Of a DNA stretch of 64,000 nt, positions 1-9,911 are shown one piece after another. A program made the translations under genes and the position numbers. The notes beneath the pieces are model-generated. The model saw only the letters and a list, made by a program, of their open reading frames with translations, was not told the origin of the DNA and searched no databases. This stretch comes from Geosiphon pyriformis (lineage: Eukaryota; Glomeromycota; Glomeromycetes; Archaeosporales; Geosiphonaceae), in contig JAAOMT010000681.1 of assembly GCA_016748015.1 (NCBI GenBank), forward strand, positions 71,605-135,604. Reading direction: 5' to 3'. Position 1 is the first letter of the stretch; each line of letters opens with the position of its first letter.

Positions 1-39
1 CAAAAGTTTTCCCAATTTCTTTCTCAACATGGTGGCCAG
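1..39 (-). repeat. LTR fragment of Gypsy family H (left part)
   Basis: The first 39 bases match the segment ending in 'ggtggcca' found inside the LTRs of C (about 35,520-35,552) and F (about 61,620-61,647). The same LTR resumes at 9912, so element A sits inside it. The rest lies outside the window. Confidence 0.7.
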
Positions 40-1021
40 TGTTACCGGAGGTTTTTGGTCTTTTTTCTTAAATGTTGGTAATGTTGATTTGCTGTGAATT
101 CACGTTTTCAGGAAGTAGTTGAACCTTCAATAACTGAATTTATCTTCAAATTATCTCCTATAATTTGAACTGCTGGGCTTATAAGTGGAATGGCCAATTT
201 CTTGCCAGTTACTTTATGTAGTTACATTGTAGTAAACATCAACTCTTTCCCAGGAATTGCTCGTCTGGAAGCTCACTAAAAATGTGTAGTTACTTTGCTG
301 TAAAAGTCAACTCTTCTACAGGAATCTTGTCTGTAGGCTACCCTAATGATTATAGTAAGAAAAATAAAAGAAAATAAAAGAAATGTAAAAGAAATAGAAT
401 TTTTGTTAAGAAAAACATTTTCTATCCAGACCTGAAGTTACTAACAGTTTACTGAAATTGGTAGCTAATCAATTTCAAAATGTTTAGTTGGGTTTTGGGA
501 ATTTTTCAAGTACAATAATTAAAGAATTTGGTTTTTTTGAATTATTTGATATTTTTTTTTTTTTGTGTATATAGGAACGGTTTTAAGAGATAAATCTAAA
601 GTAAGATATATTTTCTCGAAGAGAGAAACTCTTCTTTTATACAACTTGTCATAACACTATTCTATGAACTTAAACTTTGCTATTTTCTACAATTTTGCTG
701 AACTAAAGATACATTTCGGCAAACTACAAGTTATTTTTGCAAACTATTAGATATTTCAGTAAACTATCAATTATTTTGGCAAATTTCTATAAATTTTGGC
801 AAACTTTTGAATGTTACATAGTTCAGGGTATTGCATAATTGATCATCGCAATTAGGTTACATTTGTTTTGTGTACAATTTGGGTTATTAATTAAATGATA
901 ATTTCGGACATTTTTGCTAATGTAATAAGTGATAATTTGAAATGATAATATATGCTAATTAATGATAGAAATTATAAGATAATTTCATGCTAAATAATAT
1001 CTCTAATTTTGTCTGGTAACA
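40..1021 (-). repeat. Element A 3' LTR
   Basis: It aligns end to end with 8931-9911. On the minus strand U3 begins at 1021. It holds a ~20-bp tandem array (694-810, core ggcaaacta) and then a TATAAAAG box (634-641 on the minus strand). A third copy is the solo LTR at 50,608-51,580. Confidence 0.93.
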
Positions 1022-1709
1022 TAATCTTCTTCTCAAGACTGAGCTCCGTCGAAGTCCAAGTACTGTTTGTTATTTCCAGATAATAATCCAAAATTATTAA
1101 AGAAATTTGGTCTGAAAATTGTTGAAATTTCAGTTCTGTGAGCTTTCTAATGTATTGAATCTTCAAAGGTTGAAAAATTGGGTTTTGTAGTACATTTTCA
1201 CAGGTGTGAAATAGGTCATAAAGTCTAAGAGCAGCTCTGAGCCTGTAGTAACTGTTTGTTGATCCAGCTGTTGTCTTGAATTCGTTGTGGAATTGTTTCT
1301 GAATAGCTTTTTTTGCGAGGTTTGCTGTTGTAAGTTCCAGTTTCTGTTCGTAGAGTGTTTTTCCAATGTGAAAATATCTATAGATTGGAGGATATTCAGT
1401 GTTTTTTTCATTGAGACACAGTTGAAGTTTTTGTTGAATTGTAGCATTTGGTGGAATACTAATCAGAATGAGCATTAGATTTTCTCTTAAAGCAAGTTTT
1501 AAAAGTTCTGGCAGGTGAATTCCAGTATAACTTCTTGTGTTCTTCTTATACGGGTAATATTTTCATGAATTTGGGGCTAAATTTGTAACTACTTCTATTT
1601 GGGTATAATTAATGTGGTTTCCAGTAACAGTAATAGATAATTCGGGTATTGTTTTTAAAGCTAACATTAGTTTTTGGGATAATTGTTGAATGTTTTGAGG
1701 AATAGTCAT
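990..1709 (-). pseudogene. Element A ORF3, uncharacterised ORF after integrase
   Basis: An open frame of 239 codons starts at an ATG (1707-1709) between the integrase stop and the 3' LTR and ends 32 bases inside that LTR. It has one internal TGA early on. The protein begins M-T-I-P-Q-N-I and is hydrophilic, with basic and amphipathic stretches. I see no signal peptide, membrane segment or glycoprotein-like pattern, so the env position does not imply an envelope. Elements D (41,932) and C (from 27,801) carry similar ORFs in the same place, which suggests a conserved accessory protein of this lineage. Function unknown. Confidence 0.6.
1022..1034 (-). other. Element A polypurine tract
   Basis: The minus strand reads GAGAAGAAGATTA immediately inside the 3' LTR, the expected plus-strand primer site of a retroelement. 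Confidence 0.75.
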
Positions 1710-1830
1710 TATAAGTGATTTGAAATAAAAAAAAATTATTTTTGGTGCATGGGTTTTTATGTTATTTTTGTTTTGTTTTTGTGAGATTGTTTCTAAATTA
1801 TAAGAAGATAACTATAATAATAAATTTAAA

Positions 1831-3262
1831 TTAAGTGTTCAAGTTGTGAGGCTGTTCAATGACAACTATTGATTCTAAATTTCGGGGAATGTCTTCAGGA
1901 TTGATTAAAGGGGAATGTATACCAATTTGTGGAATTAATGGTTCAAGATTGTTTCTGGAATTATAGTGTTTCAAACAATCTCCATGTGCAATTTTTGCTA
2001 GAATTTTGTCATCAAGTCTTAGCTTGTATGATCTATTGCCTAAAACTTCATGAATAAAGAATGGTTCATCCCATTTATTTTCAAATTTTCCACTTCATTG
2101 TTTTTCAGCCTTAGTTCTGTGTAAGAGAACTTTATTTCCAACTTTAAATTCATTGGTAATAAATGGTAATTTATTGTCATGTCTTTCTTTTTGTTGAGCT
2201 TGGGAATGTTCAATATGAGCTGTTGCTATTCTTTTTTTTCCTTCCAGTGTACTAAGAAGAGTGTAGGCTCTTCTTTGGAGTGTCTCTTGAAAGTTTTTTT
2301 CATTGATTGGTTGCACTGGGTATGTTTCCACTGTAAAATTAATTGGTAATATTGCTGTCTTTCCATAAGTAAGATCAAATAGTGTGTGTTTTATAGTATC
2401 TTGTTTTAGTGTTCTGTATGCTAGTAACACTGATGAAATAAAGATATCCCATTCCTGTTCAAAGTCTGTTGAGACTTTGGCTAAAGATTCACACAATGTT
2501 CTGTTAAAACGTTCTACAAGTCCATTTGTTTGAGGGAGATAAGGTGATGATAGAAGTCTTTTGACATTGAACCGTTTACAAATTTCTTGTATCAAGTTGT
2601 TCACAAAATGTGTTCCTTGATCAGATAAGAGTTCAAATAGGCATCCATGTCTACAGATAATGTCTTTATAGATAAATTTTACTACTGATTTTGCATCTGC
2701 TCTTTGGATGGCTCCGGCTTCAGGCCATTTGGTAAGATAGTCTACGACTACTGCAATGTAGTGGTTTTCTTGGTTTGTAATAGGTAATGGTCTGACTAAA
2801 TCAATACCAACTCTGTCAAAAGGCTGTCCAACTTTGATTGGGTTTAAAGGTTCTGTAGGGCGAGTTCCTCCTCTTTTTTGACAACTATCACAAGATTCGA
2901 CATATTCGTAAATGTTTTTTCTCATTCAAGGCCAAAAGTAGTATTCTAGTGTTCTTTGGGTGGTGCTGTCTTTTCCAAAGTGGGCTGATGAAGGATTTGA
3001 GTGCATGTTGTATAATATAGTCTCTTTTTCCTGTTCTTGTATTAATCTAAGTGGTTTGTCTGGGTTTTTGAAATTTCAGTAATAAATAATGTTGTTGTGT
3101 AAAAAATATTGTTTGGCTTGTTGTTGTAGTTGATGTTTTTCATCTGGAAACCAATCTGTTGGGATTGTTAATGTTTCCAAATATTGTTTGAGATTATTGT
3201 AGTTTTCCGAATTCATTGTTTGTTGGCTCTTTTGGTTGGTTAAGTTGAGTGTTGGTTTTTGT
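1831..3262 (-). pseudogene. Element A integrase
   Basis: This is the C-terminal part of pol, in a different frame from RT. From the N-terminus it shows an HHCC zinc region (H-S-N...A-H-F-G, then C-D-S-C-Q-K), with a TGA in W-P-*-M where Trp is expected. The catalytic core follows, with GIDLVRP (first Asp), LLSDQGTHF (second Asp) and TNGLVERFNRTL (Glu). The core is uninterrupted from 2925 to 2095, 276 codons. A C-terminal SH3-like tail (F-K-V-G-N-K-V-L-L) continues past a TAA at 2095 to the real stop TAA at 1831. The frame change relative to RNase H most likely lies in the A-homopolymer near 3,260. Confidence 0.88.
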
Positions 3263-4600
3263 GTTTTTTTTTCTAATCTTATCTCATTCTGGAGAGACAG
3301 TCAACATTGGTGTGGAGTTTTCCTGGTTTGTGATGTACTATGTATCAATAGTTTGCTAGAAATCCTGTCTATCGGGTTTTTTTTGCATTCAGCTGAGTAT
3401 TTTTGTTCTGAAGTCATTTGAGTCCAATATTATCAGTGATAATATCGAATTCTTTAGGCCTGAGATAAAGGTTGAAGTGGTGTAGGGCCCAAATTATGGC
3501 TGCTGTTTCTAGTTCTGTGGCAGGGTAGTTTTTCTCAGCTGGTTTTAATGTTCTGCTAGCATAGGCAATTACTCGCTTATTTTTATTGTCATTTAGTTGT
3601 GATAAAATGGCACCAAAGACAGTATATGAAGCATCTGTAGCTAGTCGAAATCGGTTGCTGAAATCCGGGTAGGCGAAGATTGGAGCTGTTGTCAGTTTTT
3701 CCTTGAGAATTTCAAAAGCTTTTTGGTGTTCAGTAGTCCATTTGTATTCAACGTTTTTGGTGGTGAGCTGGTTGATGAGTTTTGCAATTTCCGAGAATCC
3801 TTTGATAAACTTCCGATAGTAGGATGCTAATTCTATGAATCCTCTTAGTTCTGTAGTATTTTGTGGAACTTTGAAATTCTTAACAGCACTGATTTTTCCA
3901 GAATTTGGTTTGACTCCTTCTTCACTAACTATGTGACCAAGAAAGGCCAGACTTGTTTTTCCAAAATGGCATTTCTCAATGTTTAGTTTTAATCCTGCCC
4001 TACGTAATCGTTGAAAAACTTCTCACAGGTGAATTAAATGGAGTTCAAAAGATGGGGAATAAACATCAGTGTTATCAAGATAAACAACTATTGATTTCCA
4101 AAGGAGTCCAGCATATACAATATCCATGAGTCTTTAGAATGTTGCTGGCACATTGCATAATTTAAAGGGCATTACATTGAATTCATAGTTTCCTTCTTGT
4201 GTTGTGAATGCTGTTTTGGAGTTGTCCTTGGAATCCATAGCAACTTGCCAGTATTCATTTTCTAGGTCTAATGTTGAAAGGTATTTAGATTTTCCAAGGG
4301 CATCTAACATGTCATCAATTCGCGAAAAAGGGTAAGCATCCCCAATGATGACACTATTGAGTTGTTGATAATCAACACAAAATTGTATTTTTCTATTTTT
4401 CTTTTTAATTAGGACCATAGGTGAGGCCCATGGATTCATTGATGGTTGGATAAGCCCATTGTTAAGCATTTGTTGTACTTCTTCTTGGATAAATTGGTGA
4501 CTTTCTGAAGCAACTCGGTAGACTTGTTGTCATCTTGGTTTAGCATCTTCTGTATAGATTTGGTGTTGCACCAAATCGGTTCTTCCTAAGTCATTGTTGT
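3263..4600 (-). pseudogene. Element A reverse transcriptase and RNase H
   Basis: RT motifs appear in order: WASPMVLIKKKNRKIQFCVDY, then LSTLDLENEYWQVAM (first catalytic Asp), then the catalytic box VVYLDNTDV, where the usual YLDD reads YLDN. A TAA replaces Gln in PATF-*-RLMD, and TGA occurs in HL-*-EVFQ. RNase H follows with D (RLATDASY), E (ATELETAA) and D (IITDN) all present, ending near HHKPGKLHTNVDCLSR. Two Trp positions there read TAG and TGA. The frame is the same as gag. The second catalytic Asp is lost, so the enzyme would be inactive even if read through. Confidence 0.88.
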
Positions 4601-5500
4601 TTTCGGCAAAAATATCAGCAAAATCTGCAATTAGTTTCTTGAGCTGGTTTTGTTGTTGTGGTTCAAGTTGTCCTATGTTGATTCGAGACAGTTTTTCCAT
4701 AACAACATAGTAGTTTTCAGAGCTGAAGTTTGGGTTGATTTTTGGTAGTGAATGTCCAATGATTTCAGAGAAATCAGAAACTGTTTGGGGTAATTCTTGT
4801 TGAAATATATTACTGTGAATAATTCCAATTTCTAAATTATTTAATAAAATTATGGGGTAATTATTGGGGTTGTAAAAAGTAACTTGGACTTTCTTTGTTC
4901 CTTCTGGAATATAAATGTTTGGGATCAAAATATTATGTTTCAAGCAGACTTGTTCATTGGATTCAAAAATTTGTTGTGTGGTTGTTGGCTTTGGGCAGAT
5001 GTAGATTTCCAGATGTTCTTCAAAGAGTGAGATGGTAATTGGTTGTGGAAGTCTAAGAATCTGGTGGGATTCTTTCTGTTTGTTGAGAGCTATGTTTACT
5101 GGAACTGTGAAACATCCAGTTGAACCAAAACCTTGTGTTCCTCTTTCACTTTTTCCCAACTGTTCTCTTTGATTAACTAATTGTAAACTCGAAATGTTGA
5201 TTAAGGGTAAATAGATAGCTTGAACAATTTTTTCAGCATATTCAATTTTGAAAGGTTTATCAGTTTCATTTTGTAACATGACTGTAATGTTTCCTGTGTA
5301 TCCAGCATCAATGATTCTTCCTCTAACATTGATTTTTTTGCTTGCCAAGGATGATCGAGAAGCAATTTGAACTATTGCTCCTGGTGGGATTTCGAGGGCA
5401 ATTTTGAGATTGATTTTTGTGAGCAATTTGGGTTTGAGAATAAGAGTATTTTTTCCTGGATATTTTAGATCATATCAGCATCAATCTCGTGAGCTTTTTC
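4601..5500 (-). pseudogene. Element A dUTPase-like domain and linker to RT
   Basis: Four of the five trimeric dUTPase motifs are clear on the minus strand: a YDL remnant of motif 1 near 5470 (two TGA codons just before it), RSSLASK (motif 2), GRIIDAGYTGNITVMLQN with the catalytic Asp (motif 3), and the C-terminal P-loop-like RGTQGFGSTG (motif 5, about 5117-5146). Motif 4 (KIEYAEKIVQAI) is weak. Family knowledge: dUTPase hydrolyses dUTP to dUMP and limits uracil in newly made DNA. The frame is open for 298 codons (5426-4530), the longest stretch of the element, and runs on into an uncharacterised linker before RT. It is fused in frame with the rest of pol rather than being a separate gene. Confidence 0.82.
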
Positions 5501-5552
5501 TGGTTTTATTCCTTTGTCCATTGTTGTTGAAGTATTTAAGTTGTAATGCAGG

Positions 5553-6300
5553 CTAATTTTTGATGAGATAGATGGGTGTTGTCTCAATTTCTTTTGTCAC
5601 TTCAAGTTCTCTGAATTTAATTTCATATTCATCATTTTCACTGGGCAAGGGAATGCTAAGAGCATAGCATTCAGGACACCACTGTTCATCACAAGGCATA
5701 ATGCATTCTTCACATAGCCTAATGTTCATTTGCTCTAATTGTTGAATTTGAGCTTCTTGGGTTGGGTAGATGTGACTTGCGATTTGGTAGTAGACTTCTA
5801 CTTCGTCTTTGTAATTGAATCCAGCTAATTCCATAGTGTATTCAATGTATTCTGCTTCCTTCATTTGACAAACATCTTCTTTGGTAGCTCCATTAATTAA
5901 TGTCATTGCTAAGTCGAAAATCATTTCGGCATTATGGGGGTAGTGATAAAGTTTGTTGAGAGTACTGTTGTATGCTGCATAAAAGAGAGTTCCCCTTTTT
6001 ACTTTTTCTGAAATTGATAAAGCATATTGACAGGTCTGATTGCAGACTTCTGCTCTCATGGCTACATCAATCTAATTGCATTCTTCTGGTAGCATATCTC
6101 TACAAGTCAAACAAGGGGTGTTGTCCTATTTTCCACTCCTTTTTATTAGATGGCCCCATCATTCTCTGTGGCAAGCCTTGCAGTAATAACAAGTATGATT
6201 TTCATATTTTTCTTCAGGTGAAATGCAGGCTCTCATTGATGATAGTTTCTTGTGGCAGTCCTTACATTTAAGAGGAATATAGGGACATTGTTTCTTTGGT
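5553..6300 (-). pseudogene. Element A cysteine-rich (CxxC) module
   Basis: Between protease and dUTPase lies a region with repeated Cys pairs: C-K-D-C-H-K-K-L, C-Y-Y-C-K-A-C-H, C-L-T-C, and near its end C-E-E-C and C-P-E-C. The first pairs and the spacing to the following G recur in C, D and F, so the block is conserved across four elements. The pattern suggests zinc ribbons, but I cannot name the fold. Stops at about 6157, 6130 and 6072 interrupt it. It is in frame with both neighbours. Possible roles are nucleic-acid binding or virus-like particle assembly; this is inference only. Confidence 0.65.
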
Positions 6301-6499
6301 TCGGGTTTTGAGTAAGGGATATTCCATCTAGAGGTTTCGGGTTCAGAATATAGGGTAAAATGTTCTTGTTCTGTTTCATCGGCCCAGTTAGATGTTGATC
6401 CAAGAGCCATAAATGTTTCAAAGAGGGGTTTTTCCTCCTCTAGTTCGAATTCAAAAGCCGGGGCTTTTTCAGAATGTTTGTTAAATATACCACAAGTAG

Positions 6500-6870
6500 C
6501 AGGTACCCGGGTGTGTTGTCCTTGGTAAGAGATTGTTAACTCTTGTGTCTCCCAATTCAGATTAGCATTGGCTTTTTAAAGCCAATCATTTCTAACAAGA
6601 GCTTGGTACTGGGGTGCGTCTATTACAAGAACTTTGACTGGAATAGTGATTCCATCAAGGGTGAATGGAAAATTGTCAATTTCTTCTACTGAAGTTTTTT
6701 TCATGCCATCAGCAGTGACAATTACTGTTTGAGCTGGTCAGTCGACATTTCTCTTCAACTGTTGCATTAACTGGTAGGTGATAATGCTTCCAGCAGATCC
6801 ACTGTCTAAGATCAAGCAAATTGTTTTTCCTTCGACTTCTGCTTTGGTGTACATAGCCATGATTGCTTTT
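6500..6870 (-). pseudogene. Element A aspartic protease
   Basis: The retropepsin signature LILDSGSAGSII is intact (D-S-G codons near 6798-6806, minus strand), with hydrophobic flanks and a downstream A-Q-Y-Q-A-L stretch. A TGA follows shortly (6738), where Arg (CGA) would fit the sister copies. It would cleave the gag-pol polyprotein. The frame is continuous with gag upstream and the cysteine-rich module downstream. Confidence 0.8.
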
Positions 6871-8882
6871 TGTTCATTGGCAGCTACATTGCTAAGCAGG
6901 AATGGTGACTTATTTGCTTCAAACTCAAAAGAGAATATATCTGAAAGGTTAGCATTTTCAGCAATTCTGGCTGGTGAGATTGTGGTGGGAGTATAGGAAA
7001 GGTTTTGTTGTTGTGCTGCAGCTCTACCTTCCGAGGGTACAGTATGGTGAAAATCTTGTTCTTCTGACATTGTTAGATAACTGGGTTGAGTGTGATAATG
7101 GTTGGATTTTGGTTGAGTAGAATTTCGGGGAACCAATTGGTTGCTTGAACTGATTCTATTGTTGTTTACTTGGTATCGGTTTTGTGGTGTAAATTGACTT
7201 TGTATACTCAGTCTTTGAGTAGGTACTTGATAATGTTGTGTGGGTGGTTGTTGGTATTGCTGTTGGATTGTCTGTGGGGTGGGCTGATAATAGTTATTTT
7301 GGTATTGAGGTCTTGGTAGATAGTAAGCTAGTGGTGGTAGTGGTTGATAATAAGATTGCTGTGGTAGAAGGTAACATTAATTACTTCTATTTTGTTGGTC
7401 TCGTTGTAGCTTTCTGCAATCTCTTTTTCAGTGGCCAGAGTTTCTACAGTAATGGCAATTCTGAGGCTGGTTATTAGAAAGTGGTGCAAAGTTGTTTTGA
7501 TTTCGTCTTTGTGGTGGTTAATATCTTTGGGGTTGCTGTTGTTGTTGGTTAGTGAAATAGTTTTCAACTTTTTTTGTGAGTTGGTCAATTTTTTCCTCAG
7601 CTGCTGAGCTGTTTTCTCCAATTGCCAAATTTACAAGTTTTGTGCAATTGGTCTTTTCTATGGCCATTTCATATCTTTTCGCATACTGTATGGCAGAGTT
7701 TAAATCTTCTGGCGCATGTGGCTAAATCTTTTTAATTAGTTTATCTTTTAGACCAGTGATAAATTGATCCAAGATTTGAGCATTGGAATAATAATTGTTT
7801 GTTTCGAGTTGGCAAATTTGTCTGAGAAGTTTGTTGAATTTCCCAATATAAGTCATAACAGATTCGGAGGGTTCTTGTTTGATATTTCAAAAACAATTGC
7901 GAAGAGTAATAGAGATATTATTGTCAGTGAACTGTTCAAGGAAGGCTGCTTTGAAAGCATTCTAATTATTGAATGGGGCAGCCAAGTTTTTAAACCATTC
8001 TTCTGCTGTTTCTTTGAGAAAGTAGGGAATTGTTCTTAACATTCTGGCAGCATTCCATCCATTTGCATCTCCAGCTTTAGTAACTTGGTCGAGCCATTCT
8101 TGGAGACTGGTCTCAATGTCTTCTCCATTAAATTCAGGGATTTTTGTGATGTATGTTGTCATTTCATCTTCTTCATTTTCACTGTCTATTGATTCTTCTT
8201 CGGATATTTCAGGTTCATTTTCTTCATTCACTGCTGTCTCAGAGTGTTCACTTTGATTTTCAGCTAGAAAGTCAAGGAGATTGGAACTAGTTTGAAGGGG
8301 TTCTTGTTGTCTGGTGAGACTTCTAAGTGATGTAAAATCTTCTGGTCTTGCAAATCGATTCAAGGGTGAATTAGGTGTTTGTGCTTGTGCAAGTAAAGCT
8401 GGAAAAGATGTGATAGTAAGTGGAAGTTTTGAACTGGTTCCTTGTGCAGGTGTTTGTAAATGTTTGAATGATATTTTGGGAGTATTGGGTGTTGTGTGAA
8501 TAGGTCGGTTATCTTTTTGTCTTTTGTTGCTACTGGTTTCAGGTTCAGATTCGAGTTCAAAAGCAAATTGTGCATTTGCAGGATATTTTTCTTCACAGAA
8601 TCAAATGATATTATAATCAAGTTCCTCAAAATAAGTAGTGCAAGCTTCAGCACTAATGTTTTTTGATTCAGTGTTGGAATAGTGTAGTATGTTCTCAAGA
8701 AGATCTTTTTTAACTGTTGTAATGTTATAGTTTCCAAAGAGGTAGTCGTTGATTCAATTTTTGATGTATTGAAAAAGTGTTTTCTTAAAAGCTATGATTC
8801 TGTCGTGTATTTTAAATCATTGTTTGCAGTCTGTATAAATCCATTGATAGTATTCTAAAGTTGTGATGTCTGAGGTGGTCAC
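6871..8882 (-). pseudogene. Element A gag
   Basis: A long frame runs from about 8882 (GTG-ACC-ACC; no ATG is visible upstream). It has an N-terminal W/Y-rich stretch, a Pro/Thr-rich linker, an acidic Ser/Glu stretch, a retrotransposon-gag core (LQEWLDQVTKAGDANGWNAA, then the FTDNN and QFITGL regions), a Gln-rich linker and a CCHC zinc knuckle (C-H-Y-C-R-N-S-G-H-x-K-R-D-C). Trp codons read TGA at K-Q-*-F, K-N-*-I and I-I-*-F. It is joined in frame to the protease, so gag and pol would form one polyprotein. An overlapping frame at 8360-8737 is a shadow. Confidence 0.82.
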
Positions 8883-8910
8883 CACTTTGAATTTGTTGTT
8901 GCTGTGTTAT

Positions 8911-8928
8911 TTCTGTGGGAGAGCACCA
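8911..8928 (-). other. Element A primer-binding site
   Basis: The minus strand reads TGGTGCTCTCCCACAGAA two bases inside the 5' LTR, as expected for priming by a tRNA ending GAGCACCA. The same TGGTGCTC core recurs in E and, mutated, in C and D. Confidence 0.75.
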
Positions 8929-8930
8929 AA

Positions 8931-9911
8931 TGTTACCAGAGGTTTTTGGTCTCTTTTTTTAAATGTTGATAATGTTGATTTGCTGTGAATTCACGTTTTC
9001 AAGAAGTAGTTGAACCTCCAATAACTGAATTTATCTTCAAATTATCTCCTATAATTTGAACTGCTGGGCTTATAAGTGGAATGACCAATTCCTTGTCAGT
9101 TACTTTATGTAGTTACGTTATAGTAAACGTCAACTCTTTCCCAGGAATTGCTCATCTGGAAGCTCACTAAAAATGTGTAGTTACTTTGCTGTAAAAGTCA
9201 ACTCTTCTACAGGAATCTTGTCTGTAGGCTACTCTAATGATTATAGTAAGAAAAATAAAAGAAAATAAAAGAAATGTAAAAGAAATAGAATTTTTGTCAA
9301 GAGAAACGTTTTCTATCCAGGCCTGGAGTCACTAACAGTTTACTGAAATTGGTAGCTAATCAATTTCGAAATGTTAGTTGGGTTTTGGGAATTTTTCAAG
9401 TACAATAATTAAAGAATTTGGTTTTTTTGAATTATTTGATATTTTTTTTTTTTTGTGTATATAGGAACGGTTTTAAGAGATAAATCTAAAGTAAGATATA
9501 TTTTCTCGAAGAGAAAAACTCTTCTTTTATACAACTTGTCATAACACTATTCTATGAACTTGAACTTTGCTATTTTCTACAATTTTGCTAAACTAAAGAT
9601 ACATTTTGGTGAACTACAAATTATTTCTGCGAACTATTAAATATTTCAGTGAACTATCAATTATTTCAGCAAATTTCTATAAATTTTGGCGAACTTTTGA
9701 ATGTTACATAGTTCAGGGTATTGCATAATTAATCATTGCAATTAGGTTATATTTGTTTTGTGTACAATTTGGGTTATTAATTAAATGATAATTTCAGACA
9801 TTTTTGCTAATATAATAAGTGATAATTTGAAATGATAATATATGCTAATTAATGATAGAAATTATAAGATAATTTTATGCTAAATAATATCTCTAATTTC
9901 ATCTGATAACA
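8931..9911 (-). repeat. Element A 5' LTR
   Basis: This is the partner of 40-1021, with inverted termini TGTTACC/GATAACA. On the minus strand transcription would run from here into gag. Confidence 0.93.
9524..9691 (-). promoter_or_regulatory. Element A U3 promoter: tandem array plus TATA box
   Basis: A TATAAAAG box (9524-9531, minus strand) is preceded in U3 by about five imperfect 20-21-bp repeats built on 'gaactat..attatttc' (9588-9691). The placement suggests an enhancer array; activity is inferred. Confidence 0.5.

Larger units (their letters stand above)
40..9911 (-). mobile_element. Ty3/Gypsy LTR retrotransposon A (complete, decayed)
   Basis: A 9.9-kb element in minus orientation bounded by two LTRs of about 980 bp with inverted ends TGTTACC...GGTAACA. 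Going from right to left it holds PBS, gag, protease, cysteine-rich module, dUTPase, reverse transcriptase, RNase H, integrase, ORF3 and polypurine tract. Gag through RNase H stays in one frame, interrupted by stop codons mostly where Trp or Arg is expected; one frameshift precedes the integrase. RT-before-integrase order is that of Ty3/Gypsy (Metaviridae). The 5-bp flanks (gccag and tcgga) do not match, so no target duplication is visible. By eye the two LTRs differ by roughly 5%, nearly all transitions. Confidence 0.93.

Noticed and set aside
990-1709. Envelope gene in element A
   Set aside because: No signal peptide, membrane segment or glycoprotein-type Cys pattern.
3236-3421. Plus-strand frames inside element A (also 5972-6271, 7238-7477, 7764-8039)
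   Set aside because: They lie opposite well-supported minus-strand pol or gag domains.
7328-7621. 97-codon minus-strand frame inside A gag
   Set aside because: Out of frame with gag; the neighbouring frame gives the Gln-rich linker and the CCHC knuckle.
8360-8737. 125-codon minus-strand frame at the 5' end of element A
   Set aside because: The gag frame beside it reads coherently (with TGA at Trp) and matches the rest of gag; this frame is a shadow.
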